Part shown: positions 34,501 through 44,715 of the stretch, one piece after another
Layout: every line of letters starts with the position of its first letter
Position numbering within the stretch: the first letter of the stretch is position 1
NCBI RefSeq assembly: GCF_010183535.1
Contig: NC_071331.1
Span: forward strand, 20,274,001 to 20,338,000
Source of the DNA: Caenorhabditis remanei
Taxonomy: Eukaryota > Nematoda > Chromadorea > Rhabditida > Rhabditidae
Direction: 5' to 3'
DNA length: 64,000 bases
Position numbers and translations under genes: made by a program
The notes under the pieces: model-generated
What the model saw: only the letters and a program-made list of their open reading frames with translations
What the model was told of the DNA's origin: nothing
Database searches by the model: none

Positions 34501-35957
34501 ATGACCCGATGTGGGGAATGTGAGTTGTCAGATAAGAGCTCATGGATTAGAAATCGTTGAATTTCAGCATCACCGTCGTCGCGGCTTCAATCTACTCGGC
34601 GTTTTGCGCCTTCCAGGAAATGATGACTTGTCCAGAGGTTACTTTTATCATGGGAAAACTCTTAACTGAATACTATTCCAGGACAAGGCCAAGTTTGTGG
34701 AATTCCTCCAACGATTTGCTCCTGACTTCTTCGCTCCAACGTACAACGAAACGACGATGTGGTCGATCTTCGAAGTGCGTCAGATGTTCAAATTGCCGAA
34801 GGAGGAAAGAGAAGCAGTGATGGAAGGATACCTGACGATGAATGAGCAGTTGCACCTGCATCATCGATGGAATCTCCGTCTGAATCACTTCTTGGGAGAA
34901 GAACTTGTCTCTGTGGAGCCAGATGACAAAATAAATGAGGCATTGCAAAGAGTCTACTTGGAGGAAATGAGACGGATAGAGGACAACAACGGAACCGAGG
35001 AGGAGAAACGGAGTGTTCAGTGAGTTTGATCGGCTCTATTCCAGTTTAGATGTGTCCTTTGAAAAGTTGAACGTCCTCAAACACACTTAGACGTCCCTTG
35101 TAACACATAGACGGCCATCAAAACACTTAGACGTCCCAAAAAACCTTTAAACGTCCCATAAAATGTTTGGACGTACTTTGAAATTCCAAAATATTGTTCT
35201 GAATATTTATACGTCCCAAAAAACGTTAAAACGTCCCATAAAATATTTAAACGTCCCTTGAACACTAAAAGTCACTGAAAGTGATCAAGAGACGTCTGAA
35301 TATTTTATGGGACGTCTAAATGTTTTTTGGGACGTTTAAACATTTCTGAGAACTTTTGGGACCACAAAGGACGTTTAGATGTTTTGAGGGACGTCGTATT
35401 GTTTTTTGGGACGTATAAATATTAACAACTACATTTTGAAATTTCAAAGGACGTCGAAACATTTTATGGGACGTTTAAACGAATTTTCGATCTACTTTAG
35501 ATTCCAATGAAATTTTTTGATCTACTCTAGATTCCGATGAAATCGATTTATTTTTCAGAGAAGCGTTCGCCGTGTACCATAACTCGATCCCATTCAAAGT
35601 AACACCGGATGCCGGAGAACTGGAAGGACGACTGGAATTGGTGACACTAGCCTCAGAGGATCCCAAATTTGGAATTCGACTCGCCAAGTTCTTCATCGTT
35701 CCCGAATTTCATACGTTTCAACCAGAAGTACCCGCACCAGGACAACCGTATGAAAGATGGAGAGAGACGTTACACGAGAGGAGATTTTATCAGAATTTAG
35801 AAAAGGTCCGTTTGGATTAGAGCGAGTTTTCCATCTTCTTGAATTTAACAATTTTCAGGACATATACCTGATTACCCGTCAAGCAGCTCATGAACAGGCT
35901 ACATTCATCAATTCGGCGATTCTCTTCTCGGTCTATGGCAACAATGTCGCGAGATGA
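25515..35957 (+). CDS. Mucin-like/C-type-lectin-like/EGF seven-transmembrane protein, copy 2 (about 1953 aa)
   Basis: Nineteen exons in consistent phase: 25515-25578, 27271-27459, 28594-28806, 28991-29080, 29126-29356, 29412-29663, 29719-29904, 29967-30359, 30409-31419, 31470-32675, 32720-33066, 33452-33715, 33767-33917, 33961-34282, 34331-34519, 34568-34637, 34682-35019, 35559-35805, 35859-35957. Same domain order as copy 1: signal peptide, Ser/Thr mucin region, C-type-lectin-like domain, Cys-rich part, one EGF, seven membrane segments, long tail. The lectin-to-tail part is nearly identical to copy 1. The mucin part has about three additional short exons (28,594-29,904), all phase 1 at both ends so any can be skipped or duplicated. 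The exon 4 end could be 29,077 instead of 29,080. Intron 2 hosts an antisense gene. Likely a cell-surface receptor with an adhesion-receptor-like architecture. Confidence 0.87.
25733..26125 (+). repeat. Direct repeat flanking the unit-2-specific insert, left copy
   Basis: Shares with 28,343-28,612 the series TGAATATTAAC, GTTGTTCAA(T/C)GATT, GGATATCA(G/A)AAGATTCAAAC and TTATCTTCTCGTAAATTA, ending in the start of a mucin exon (GATTCGAAAACCAC). The left copy of that exon is a nonfunctional fragment. Confidence 0.75.
26387..27067. mobile_element. TIR element in intron 1 of receptor gene 2
   Basis: About 681 bp with inverted ends CTTAAAAGCTGTATTTGAG and, at the right, CTCAAATACAGTTTTTAAGG. Near each end are short repeats such as GTGCAACTCTATTAGA and CTGTATTAGAGAAGCACCTC. 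No transposase frame; absent from unit 1. Confidence 0.75.
27603..28284 (-). CDS. Small secreted protein gene nested antisense in an intron of receptor gene 2
   Basis: Exons 28180-28284, 27950-28090 and 27603-27893 give 178 aa with a clear signal peptide (MKLLLSLAVICSVFILSLATS) and Cys-rich start (CQDSCPCPDL). The mature part contains GPGCVRNVTCRTGYYSF and later VVCENNEWYVTKYPNGWSY. This style resembles nematode-specific secreted families such as DUF281, but I cannot confirm membership. The obvious donor GTGAGT at 28,175 breaks the frame to exon 2. The frame is kept only with a GTTCGT donor 4 nt upstream, so the gene is either spliced unusually or newly broken. The whole gene is missing from unit 1. 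Confidence 0.55.
28343..28612 (+). repeat. Direct repeat flanking the unit-2-specific insert, right copy
   Basis: Matches 25,733-26,125. Its right end runs into the intact mucin exon at 28,594. The pair brackets the TIR element, receptor exon 2 and the antisense gene, suggesting a local duplication built the enlarged intron region. Confidence 0.75.
33095..33425 (+). repeat. GACGTCCC/GGGACGT minisatellite in intron 11 of receptor gene 2
   Basis: Equivalent of the array at 17,230-17,590, with several units lost. Confidence 0.65.
35050..35475 (+). repeat. GACGTCCC/GGGACGT minisatellite in intron 17 of receptor gene 2
   Basis: Longer than the equivalent in gene 1 (19,200-19,475). Units such as CTTAGACGTCCC in the first half and GGGACGTCTAAATG in the second half form a foldback arrangement. 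Confidence 0.7.
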
Positions 35958-36013
35958 AAACGGTGGCGTTGAGTGATAATTTAGAATTTAGAGTGAATAT
36001 TGATACTGGTTTT

Positions 36014-36019
36014 AATAAA
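36014..36019 (+). terminator. Poly(A) signal of receptor gene 2
   Basis: AATAAA 57 nt after the TGA, at the same spacing as in gene 1. Confidence 0.75.
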
Positions 36020-36284
36020 GGGTGTAGATGTGAAGTGTTTCTTTAATTAAACGTTGAGAGCAGGCTTATGCGGAGAATACTATTCTCATAAGAAATCGAA
36101 ATCGAAATGAATTAAGCAACTACAAACTACAAAATCTTATGAACCGAGTATTTTACGCTCCAGTGTTCACTGTTTCGAAATTTACTGTTTCAACAAAAAT
36201 TTAGTCTGGTTTTTAAAGTGATTGCATAAATTTGATTAGACGAAACAAAAATTAAAAAGTGTCTGTATTGAATTCAAAAATGTA

Positions 36285-36514
36285 TACTTGTCAAGGTCCG
36301 GCCCCGCCCGGCAAGGCCTCCTGAAAAACTTTCGAAGACCCGGCCGGGCCGGGCCGAACTTTCTCTTGACCCGGCCCGGCGAAAATGTTAGATGATTTTT
36401 CTGAATCGTTTCTAATTCTGAATGATAGACCAAAATTTGACTTTTTCGCAAAAACAAATTTGAAAAAATTTGAAATTTGAACTTTGGCGCCAAACACCCG
36501 GGCTTTGAAAAGAA
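36285..36514. mobile_element. MITE-like element with TACTTGTCAAGG ends, unit 2
   Basis: Copy of 20,277-20,495. It is richer in GGCCGGGCC words than the unit 1 copy, and its right terminal repeat is degraded (GGCTTTGAAAAG). Confidence 0.65.
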
Positions 36515-36801
36515 TGAATCAACCCTAATTCATAATTCCAACTCTTCATTTCACAATTTCAAACTATTTACTTTTTCTTCGAAACAGTGAAAAATATCTG
36601 TAATTATAACGAGAGATTACATAGAAAAAGAGTGAGACAGATAGGGAAAGTTTAAATCAAATTGAATAGACTAACTGTGTTCACTCACTAAATTTTGAAA
36701 AAATCTTAAACAAATATAGTTTTTTAACTAGGATAGTTGTGTTATTGCCATCATTTTCGATAATTTTGAACTATTTCCCATTGCTTATTAGCACGACACG
36801 C

Positions 36802-36913
36802 TTCTTGATGCCGCGCTCTACCAAAACTCAAGACAATTGTGTGCGAAATAGAAAGACTCAGAGAAAAAGAGAAATTCCTCAAAATGATTCCGGTGGAGCG
36901 CCGTTGTAAGAAC
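36802..36913. mobile_element. Small palindromic MITE, copy 2
   Basis: Unit 2 counterpart of 20,811-20,922, with a damaged left end (CTTGATGCCGCGCTC). Confidence 0.65.
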
Positions 36914-37459
36914 AGTTGTGAGATACTATTTATTGCAATTTTCGAAATTTGAAATTATTCACGTTTCCTTTGAAACTGTAGAAAATCTAACTTGCCTATT
37001 CAACTTTATGAGGTCAGTCTTCTAGAAATTCCCCGCTTAAAATATCTCAAATGTTAAGGAAACATCTTGAACTATATAACTTGTTTATGAAACAATGAAA
37101 AATGAAATAGTAGTTGTATCGGCTAGATTTGGAAAAGTTTAAAAAAATACGATTTCGAAGATTTTTGATAACATTTTTAGAAGCAAACATTAGATTGGTT
37201 TGTTACGCACGGGCATTGCGAGGGGAAAATTTCTGTTTTTTGGTCCAACTTTGAAGAAAATTGGTTCAGTAGGGAGGGCGGTAGGATCGGCGACATACGG
37301 ACAAACACAAAGAATCTGGTATTTGTTAATAGTAAAAATCCTTCTCAGGTTCAGTTTCATTATGGGTCCATAATTATGATTGTGTTATCATTAGAAATGC
37401 GTTCGTTCAAATTATGAACTTCACTCTTACGATTATCTCATTTATCTCATGAAAATTCA

Positions 37460-37525
37460 CTGTTTCAACGAACTTTCGTTATTTTAGAAGTCAGTTGACA
37501 TTGATTAAGTTTTTTTTATTGACGT
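37460..37525 (+). ncRNA. Candidate 21U-RNA (type I piRNA) gene
   Basis: Core at 37460-37467. Box TGAT, 5' U at 37505, spacing 38 nt. Paralogue of 21,713. Confidence 0.65.
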
Positions 37526-37677
37526 AAGCATCGTATAACTATTATTGCACCATCTAATCTGTTTAAATGGAAGCAAATATTTATAACCATTAATGACGTC
37601 ACGTTTTTGAATCCGAGTTAAGCTAGTAAATGAAATGGAGAAACATTCTCCAGAGAATAATTTCAAGATTTTTTTTA

Positions 37678-37743
37678 CTGTTTCAGATATATCTTAATTG
37701 AAATATGTACAGTACCGTTCAATAAGTTTGACCGTTTTCAGTT
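37678..37743 (+). ncRNA. Candidate 21U-RNA (type I piRNA) gene
   Basis: Core at 37678-37685. Box CAAT, 5' U at 37723, spacing 38 nt. Paralogue of 21,926; the two predicted 21-mers differ because the copies diverge right after the start. Confidence 0.65.
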
Positions 37744-38128
37744 GAAATTGTCCAACTTTGAGAGTGTGGAATGGTAATTCTGATTGTCACACCTAATAGG
37801 TTTTTACTGGACCCTACAGATCGAAAGTAGTGCACCATTTTTGTAGTTGACGACTTTTTTGTACGAGCACTTCCTAGTATGTAACCTATCGTCAAAGTAA
37901 TTTCTCACTCAAATCGACCAATTTTAGTGCAAAGTCGTGATATTTTTGAGCTGCCTTCTTAAAGTGGCCATAACTCTCTAGGAAGTGTCCGTACAAAAAA
38001 GTTGTCAGCTACAAAAATGGAGCTCTACTTTTGATCTGTTTGATCCATAAAAAGTTATTTTGTGGGGACAGTTAGTTTTACTATGACACACTCTCAAAGT
38101 AAGGCATTTTCAACTGAAAACGGTCAAA
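37735..38128. mobile_element. Foldback element, unit 2
   Basis: Counterpart of 21,975-22,380. The outer arms include GTTTTCAGTTGAAA on the left and TTTCAACTGAAAAC on the right. Confidence 0.7.
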
Positions 38129-38129
38129 G

Positions 38130-38650
38130 TTCGTTTCCTAACATTTTTCTGTTTCATTAAATATTATTCAAATTTCCAGTTAATTGTTATTAATCCAAAG
38201 TGGACATCTACTGATTTATTTTTTTTTTCATTTTCACCGATTCTTAAAATAATGGTCAGAATTTTAATAGATTAAAAGTTCTAGTTCGCGATTCTGGTTT
38301 TTCTGAAACATAAGCATTTTCAGAACTTATTTTCTTGAAAAAGTGTGACACGAAATTTTGTAAAAAACAAACCAAGAAAAAAAGGAATTGTGAAATTATT
38401 TTGTCCGAGAGGACTACACGGTGGGGAAAATTCGCATGGGAAAACTCTTCCACGCAAGCACTTTTTGAACCAGGAAAACGGGAATTTAGAGCGTTTAGAG
38501 CGATTTTCAGCACATGCTCCAATGATGAAAGTTACTCAGAATTTTCTGAAGTATCAGAATCTCAAATAAAAAATATGACTACAGTCCTCCTTTATGATAA
38601 TTGAATAACAATGAGATAATCTCAACCGGTCAATATATAAAAAAGAAATG
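38130..38650. other. Unit-2-specific stretch of about 0.5 kb
   Basis: No counterpart in unit 1, where the foldback is followed directly by the AGGAGGAAATTAC word. It holds a piRNA candidate at 38,149 whose flanks match the GPCR intergenic blocks at 43,793, 48,517 and 55,593. The 89-codon frame at 38,335 is not convincing. Confidence 0.5.
38149..38214 (+). ncRNA. Candidate 21U-RNA gene, member of a four-copy family
   Basis: Core at 38149-38156. Box TAAT, 5' U at 38194, spacing 38 nt. Paralogues at 43,793, 48,517 and 55,593 keep core, spacing and a TCCAAA start. Confidence 0.68.
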
Positions 38651-38823
38651 ACAAAAATTCATCGGAACTCTCAATTTTCTAGGAGGAAATTACAAAATTT
38701 GGAGAAAACTTCCAAGTATTTGAAGTGGTTGATTAATCATTTTCTCTGAAACTGAAAGCTTTTTTTTAACAAACAGGTTAGTAATTATAATGATTAACTC
38801 CGATCCAGTTTTTTCCTGTCTTA

Positions 38824-38892
38824 AAGAATTATTAACCCTTGCTACTGGTTTTTGCTTAAAATGCAGAAGGAGATAGAAAACACTTGAAACAG
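38824..38892 (-). ncRNA. Candidate 21U-RNA (type I piRNA) gene
   Basis: Core on the minus strand at 38885-38892; 5' U at 38844, spacing 41 nt. Paralogue of 22,603. Confidence 0.52.
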
Positions 38893-39484
38893 TGAACTTT
38901 CTGAAAATGAATGTTTTGATCCCATCATGTGGTTTAATGTTTCTTATGAAACTTAAAGTTTCCTTGAAATTATTTTTTAGCACTTTGGCAACCAAATCCA
39001 TTTTGAAACAGCAAACAACTTCCCTCGAAAACCAAACAGATTTGCTCTCTGGTTCCTAGCACTCGAATAAAACACATAAACTTAATTCAATTATTTTATT
39101 CACTCACAAAACAATAAAATTCATCTCAGTGGTAATAATACAATTTTGAGTTGTTTTGAATCGGTAATCTATACCGGAAATCAATAAAAATAGTAAAAAG
39201 AGAAGAAAACGAAATATTGATATAGACTAGCTCTTTCACTACACAATGGAGCCATGTAGATCCAATTCTTCAGTGATTTTCAGACTTTTTTGGGAGAGAA
39301 TTTGGAGAAGAAGACGGTGGAAACGATGGATCGTCCTCTCGTTGCTCGCTTTGAACTTCTGCAATCCGAGTTCCACGTCATCTGATTTGAGATCATGCAT
39401 GTTGGTGACTTCTAGATTAAATCCAAGTTGATAGACAATGAGAGAAGAGATCTGGAAGAGTAAGAATTCGTAAATTGGTAGATC

Positions 39485-39492
39485 TGAAACAG
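39485..39492 (-). promoter_or_regulatory. CTGTTTCA word inside a splice-acceptor-like site
   Basis: The octamer is part of TTTTCTGTTTCAG just before the GPCR terminal exon of copy A. Matching sites lie at 45,219-45,226 and 56,740-56,747. No YRNT box sits at 37-42 nt in any of the three, so I treat them as acceptors, not piRNA promoters. Confidence 0.5.
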
Positions 39493-39849
39493 AAAACTGA
39501 CCTTCTAGAAGAACTATCTAGAGAAGGGAGCAGAAGAGCATCCAGTGAAGAAGTTTGGATTAGAACTAAAGTTTCTCTCTTCGTTTTGTTTCGAGAAGAA
39601 TAGTTCCAAATCATCCAACGTGGCAACACGTCATTTCGATTAGTAAGAAAGATATGGTAGGGCAAGTTCACGGTGTTATTTTTTCGTAATTGCATTGTGA
39701 ACCAACCCAATCACATTGCGTTCGAACTTTACAGAAACAGAAAATAATTTCATTTTCACGGTCTCCTACACGTGAAAAATTTTATTAATTTGCACGTCGT
39801 CTGCGTCTCTCACTGTGATTTTTATCTCTTTATAAACGTAACTTCAAGC

Positions 39850-40240
39850 TATCTGGTGACTTGGAAAAAGCAGGATTTTGATTGATTTTTATGAAAAGTA
39901 GATGGAGTAAGACATTCCCAGCATTTTCATATATGAATCATATTATTCTGCCGTCTATGGAGCTCATTATCTCTTGTGTAATCGAATGGAGTGTTTTGAC
40001 CCATTTTCGGAGATGTAGTCTACTTTTCGTTCAAAATTGGATAGAATATTGTTAATGAAGGCTTCCGTAAGCAGTTTGTAAACCGAAACCGTTCAGAAAA
40101 ACATCAGATGGATGAAAAAATTAGGAATTCAGTAGATAATATGATGATTTTCTACTGCCGATGACCTAATTACGATGTATTTCAAAAATCGCTTGCCATG
40201 AGTTTTTAGAGAATCTGAAATTAATCAGTTTGCATCTTGA
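39850..40240. other. Gene-free AT-rich DNA
   Basis: Lies inside the fragmented GPCR A locus. No exon-like stretch and no exact piRNA core found. Confidence 0.4.
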
Positions 40241-40367
40241 AATTTTGATTTTAGGCAAAAACTGAAAAAGTTGATTCAAAAATACAATTTCAGTACAAAA
40301 ATACGATCTTTTCGTACTTTTTGGCAAATATCTTGAAAACAAAGTAAAAAATCAAAAAACTGGCCCC

Positions 40368-40585
40368 ATGCGAAGTTTCTAAATTTTATTCTGATTCGAA
40401 TGAGCCATAAATCGAGAATTTTCGTTGAAAAATAAAAAAGTAGATGCATATATAAGAATTACTACTCAGTCGAAGGAAATTCTTAAAACTAGATCAACTT
40501 TTTTATTTTCCAATGAAAATTCTTCATTGACGGCTCATTAAAATCAGTATAAAATTTAGAAACTTTGCAAGATGCCACATTTTCG
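40368..40585. mobile_element. Foldback element
   Basis: Two arms of about 85 bp: GCGAAGTTTCTAAATTTTAT and AATGAGCC on the left pair with GGCTCATT and ATAAAATTTAGAAACTTTGC on the right, around a loop near 40,450-40,490. No coding capacity; present once in the window. Confidence 0.7.
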
Positions 40586-40755
40586 AAGTTTGACCTAATT
40601 CTTGAGAAAAATCGGAAAATGTACAGAAAATTTGCCATTTTGAACTGACATCGAAAATTGGGATCTGCTTTTTTGGTTTTGCTCCAGGAAGATTCATTCC
40701 ACTTGAATAATCAGATCAAGAATTTCTACAACCCCATGGAAACAGTTTTTAATCA

Positions 40756-40817
40756 AATGTCGTAATTAGGTATACGGTACCTAATTACGACATTTGCCTC
40801 TCCCTGAGAGGCAAATG
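40756..40817. repeat. Two adjacent perfect hairpins
   Basis: AATGTCGTAATTAGGTA pairs with TACCTAATTACGACATT across a CGG centre (40,757-40,794). This leads into CATTTGCCTCTC pairing with GAGAGGCAAATG (40,791-40,817). A third TGTCGTAATT follows at 40,817-40,826. No origin is recognised; it may be a remnant of a foldback element. Confidence 0.7.
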
Positions 40818-41255
40818 TCGTAATTCTCAGGTGACTGAATATTGGTTGAGAACGGAGTGTATAGGAACATAAAAAGATTTCCAGACGGTTTTTCAGAGCT
40901 AAACGATCACTAACAACTTGTTCAACATAATTATAGCGCATGAACAACAAATAGTCGATTACATTTCTCAAATTCGGTCAAGTTTCTCAGTTTTTCTGTT
41001 TCTCGTTCACTGGCTTCCAAAGCCTAAGTTCATATTACTGTTGTATATCAAAATGTAGGGATTTTTTTCCTCTATTCGTTTTGAAAACTTCCAGTCAAGT
41101 TGATACTTTTTCTTGAAGCTAGAGCGTTCTAAACAATTGCCCTACTTTTTTCTCAAAAATAGCCAAGGACAATACTCAGCGTGAAAGGTCAGATGATGTG
41201 GAAATTTATTTAGAATTTTTTACGCGTAGGAAACCGTGATTTTGAGAAAATGTTT

Positions 41256-41320
41256 CTGTTTCAACAAAGTACGAAATAAAGCTTTCGTTGACAGATCAAT
41301 CAGTTACTCATAAGATACTT
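41256..41320 (+). ncRNA. Candidate 21U-RNA (type I piRNA) gene
   Basis: Core at 41256-41263. Box CAAT, 5' U at 41300 (spacing 37); an alternative CAGT start is at 41304. Confidence 0.55.
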
Positions 41321-41546
41321 TTTTGATAATTGGAAAAAAAGTAAAGGTTGAAATTGAAATAATATTTTTAGAATCATCCTAAATTAGTGGGATTGTATAT
41401 CTTGTATCCCAATATCAGAAACAAATAATTTGAAACATAACTTTTTTCGAGTTTCTTACTAGAACTTTCTGTTTCGAACAACTTAAATATAAGACGTAGG
41501 CTAAAAAGGAGTTGATTATTTTTCCAACTTAATACACGTTATTTCT

Positions 41547-41612
41547 TCTGATTCTAGCCAAAAATCACTACCTTCAATTCAATTGCTAGATGATCAAATT
41601 TCTTTGAAACAG
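41547..41612 (-). ncRNA. Candidate 21U-RNA (type I piRNA) gene
   Basis: Core on the minus strand at 41605-41612; 5' U at 41567, spacing 38 nt. Paralogue of 45,973. Confidence 0.63.
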
Positions 41613-41984
41613 GAAAAAACTGGGAATTTCTCGCAAAAAAATCAGTTTCAAGGGAATGGAAATTGCAACTCGCGAATGAATTGGATGAGATACCAAAATA
41701 ATAAGATGATAAAATCGAAAAGATAATTTCTTAAACTATTGTATTCTCTCTTCGAAGACTCAGCGTACAACTCACTGGCGTTTTTGGAGATTGTCTGGAA
41801 AATAAAAATTGGAAATTTTACTGTTTTACGGGAAGCTTTTCTATATTCTGAGATTTATCAATACATTCCGTATATTGGATGTGATGCTCGAAAAATAACT
41901 TTTGAAACGGAAGAAATTGTAGAATAGCTTATTCATTGGAACTTTAAAAACAGTTTTTCCATTTACTGAAGTTTTCCACTTTAC

Positions 41985-42051
41985 GCACATCCGGCAACGG
42001 ACTGATTAAATTTCAAATTTTTATAAAAGTTTCTATATTTTATTGAAACAG
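41985..42051 (-). ncRNA. Candidate 21U-RNA (type I piRNA) gene
   Basis: Core on the minus strand at 42044-42051; 5' U at 42005, spacing 39 nt. Paralogue of 58,536. Confidence 0.6.
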
Positions 42052-42829
42052 TTACTTTTTTTTCGGCTCCTCTTCTTTCAAATACACTTATTATAACCAA
42101 AGGCTGGTCAACATATTTCATAAAATTCGGTGGAAATTTGTTGAATTGGGAGTCAAGAAGAAAAGTTTTGAATAAGAAGTTAATAGTGTTCACAAATTGT
42201 TTAATTTGTATAATTTTTTTTTGAAAAACGGAATTTTTAAATTCACGGAAGGTTTTTAGTTTTCGATCAGCAAACAACTACCTGATTGGATTTTTTTTGT
42301 TTTTTTAATATTTAATATTTTATTAAAACTGTAACTATTTTCAAATTGATTAGTATATTTATACCTCTGCGGTTCTCATAATTAGATTACTTACTTCTAG
42401 TAAACACCGTCAATCGCACAAAAATGAATTCTAGATTATATTTAGAACATTTTCAAATTAAAAAAATTATGTTTCAAATATTTTTCAAATGCCTGCGGTA
42501 AATAACTTTTTCACTAATATTCTTCGAAACGAAAATTAGCATGCGACCCTGTTGAAGAATTCAATTCAATTCTAGACACAACGATAATGTTTACCGTTTC
42601 AGAACTGTCTCGGTTAGTTTCAATATAACTGGAAACCATTATAGAAATTACTAATATCACTTTTATGTTACCAGAACTCACCTCGAATTAGCCAATTGAT
42701 ACAGTACTGCAATATCCATGACAATAGTTAGAAGAAATGGGAATGCATAGGTGATGAATGCCTCTCCGATTGCAAGGATACGGTAGCCGAAGTCACTGAA
42801 ATAAAGGGACTGCAAGAGAGTCATTTTTA

Positions 42830-42897
42830 CTGTTTCAAAATATTTTAATTTTTGAATTCTTCTGGGCAAGTTTTGATCTTTGCGAAAATTAATTTCC
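42830..42897 (+). ncRNA. Candidate 21U-RNA (type I piRNA) gene
   Basis: Core at 42830-42837, just upstream of pseudo-exon 4 on the other strand. Box TGAT, 5' U at 42877, spacing 40 nt. Confidence 0.58.
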
Positions 42898-43792
42898 GTT
42901 TTGAAAGTGGATAATTTGAAACTAACTCCGGTATTGTTGTCAAGCTGTGTACTCAAAACATTTTCTGCTTCGAAAAAAGTAAAAGTTATGTTTTAATTTG
43001 TGATCAGTCCGAAATGCGCATCCGCGCAATAATAAATAAATAGTGATGTTTGCTGATATTTACTGTTTCAAATGGATCAATGAATCTAAATTTCCAGCAA
43101 GCATTGAAGTTATATTAGTCCGTTTTGAGAATTTATCAATGTTTTCAAAGTCTGTATCATTACATGAATGATTTTATATTCACTGTTCCAAAAGTTTCAC
43201 TTCAATAATTTTAAACGGCGATTAGAAAAATATTAACGGGATAAGAAAAATTAACGGGGAAACATCATGGGAAGGTACAATTAGTTAGTAATTACAGGAA
43301 TTTAAAGTGAGAAATTTAGATACATTCAGTGTTGTTGAGTTTGGATGAGAAAACAGGCATCCAAATTATGAAATGGAAATTTTTATTCAAGATCATCTAT
43401 ACAAGAATTATATAGAAGAGCAAACGGTGCCAACCGTACAAAGTCTATTACGCTTAATAATCTGAGAACTAGATTTCAGATTTCTTTGAAACTTTTCGTT
43501 CAAAAAGTTTTCAAATTTTCCTGTTTCAAAAAGATGATATTAAAACAACGTTTGAACAATGTCTAAACATTCCAAAAAAGTTCAAAATCAATTAATTTCA
43601 GCTTTAATGTATTTTTCATTTTTCCAAATAGACCGATGACTGTTAACAAAAACCAAAAAATAATTTGAAAATAAACGGAGTTTTGTCTGATTTTGTGATC
43701 ACTGGTATAATTCAACAATTAGTCAAATCAAAACAATAATAGTTTTCTTTTATCAATAATTCTGAAAAAAAACAGCACTTCTGTTTTTTTTT

Positions 43793-43858
43793 CTGTTTCA
43801 GAGAATATTTATCAAATTTCTAGTTAGTTGTTATTAATCCAAAATGGCCATCTACAGT
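43793..43858 (+). ncRNA. Candidate 21U-RNA gene, member of a four-copy family
   Basis: Core at 43793-43800. Box TAAT, 5' U at 43838, spacing 38 nt. Paralogue of 38,149. Confidence 0.68.
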
Positions 43859-43986
43859 TTCTGTGAAATTTTCTTATTTTTTGCTGATTCTGATAATATC
43901 GGTTTAAATTAAATATATTCTGGCATTTCCTAGAAAAATCCTTATTCAAAGTTCATTTTCGCACTAATTTTGAGTGTAAAAATTTT

Positions 43987-44053
43987 CTGTTTCAGATATT
44001 TTCTAACTTTACTGATAGACTTGCCAATCTGCTCTTGATAATCTGAAGTCTGT
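43987..44053 (+). ncRNA. Candidate 21U-RNA (type I piRNA) gene
   Basis: Core at 43987-43994. Box TGCT, 5' U at 44033, spacing 39 nt. Paralogues of the promoter at 48,737 and 55,795. Confidence 0.58.
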
Positions 44054-44098
44054 ATTTACACTTTTGAAACAGAACATTTCATGAAATCATCTCAATTA

Positions 44099-44165
44099 CT
44101 GTTTCAATTGAATATCAAAAAAACATACTGAAATGGAATGACATTGGTAACTGTTTTGATTTAAA
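44099..44165 (+). ncRNA. Candidate 21U-RNA (type I piRNA) gene
   Basis: Core at 44099-44106. Box CATT, 5' U at 44145, spacing 39 nt. Paralogues at 49,046 and 55,960. Confidence 0.6.
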
Positions 44166-44347
44166 CCCTGTCTGAAAATTTAGATTTAATAGAAAGACTC
44201 TTTGAAACTGAAAGAAAAAAACAGAAAAGTATGAAGTGTTTTGAGTCAACTGAGTTTTCGATAAAAAAGTGAAACATTTTTTGTAGTTTTTTTCAAGTTT
44301 TGTTACTGTAGATAATTGATATTCAATAGTTTTTGGTTTGATCAGGT

Positions 44348-44415
44348 ATACTCCTCATAATTAATGCAATGAGTTTGACAAAATCCTGCAAAAATGTATT
44401 TATAGTTTGAAACAG
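44348..44415 (-). ncRNA. Candidate 21U-RNA (type I piRNA) gene
   Basis: Core on the minus strand at 44408-44415; 5' U at 44368, spacing 40 nt. Confidence 0.58.
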
Positions 44416-44485
44416 TCCACTTCTCGTACCATAGAGATCGCATCAGAAAAACTCAAACTTTCATTTTTCTCAATGGAAACAACTG

Positions 44486-44553
44486 ATTTGGAGAGGAATG
44501 AAAACATCAAGTATTCAAAGCAGTTAATTTATTAATCACTTTTCTTGAAACAG
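44486..44553 (-). ncRNA. Candidate 21U-RNA (type I piRNA) gene
   Basis: Core on the minus strand at 44546-44553; 5' U at 44506, spacing 40 nt. Confidence 0.58.
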
Positions 44554-44649
44554 AACATTTTTTTGAAAAGCGAAACTAATCTGAGAGTATGTACTAATAT
44601 TGCAAAAGACAGAAGAAATAAAAAATTTGAATGGTACACTTTTATGAAT

Positions 44650-44715
44650 ACATGGAGATTGGGGAACAAAACAAAACAAAATTCTAGAAAATCCGAAATC
44701 AGTTTCTTGAAACAG
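44650..44715 (-). ncRNA. Candidate 21U-RNA (type I piRNA) gene
   Basis: Core on the minus strand at 44708-44715; 5' U at 44670, spacing 38 nt. Confidence 0.6.

Larger units (their letters stand above)
22961..39243 (+). repeat. Segmental duplication, unit 2
   Basis: About 16.3 kb, collinear with 10,450-22,960. Extra material not found in unit 1: a TIR element at 24,969-25,293, about 2.5 kb at 25,730-28,340, additional mucin exons at 28,594-29,904, and about 0.5 kb near 38,130-38,650. At its right edge it continues into a GPCR terminal exon. Confidence 0.9.
39239..42795 (-). pseudogene. GPCR paralogue A, fragmentary
   Basis: Retains exon 4 (42,682-42,795; YRILAIGEAFITYAFPFLL), with good splice sites. 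It also keeps a small exon 6-like stretch near 41,800, and an open terminal exon at 39,239-39,451 preceded by a CTCTTCCAG acceptor. Exons 1-3 and the whole of exon 5 (third cytoplasmic loop, TM6, TM7) have no counterpart, so no full receptor can be made. The terminal exon (LKSDDVELGLQKFKASNER...LDLHGSIV) is nevertheless open and well conserved with copy B. Either an independent short gene uses it or decay is recent. Confidence 0.6.

Noticed and set aside
38335..38604. 89-codon plus-strand frame in the unit-2-specific stretch
   Set aside because: No splice or trans-splice site, no homologue in unit 1, and no recognisable domain.
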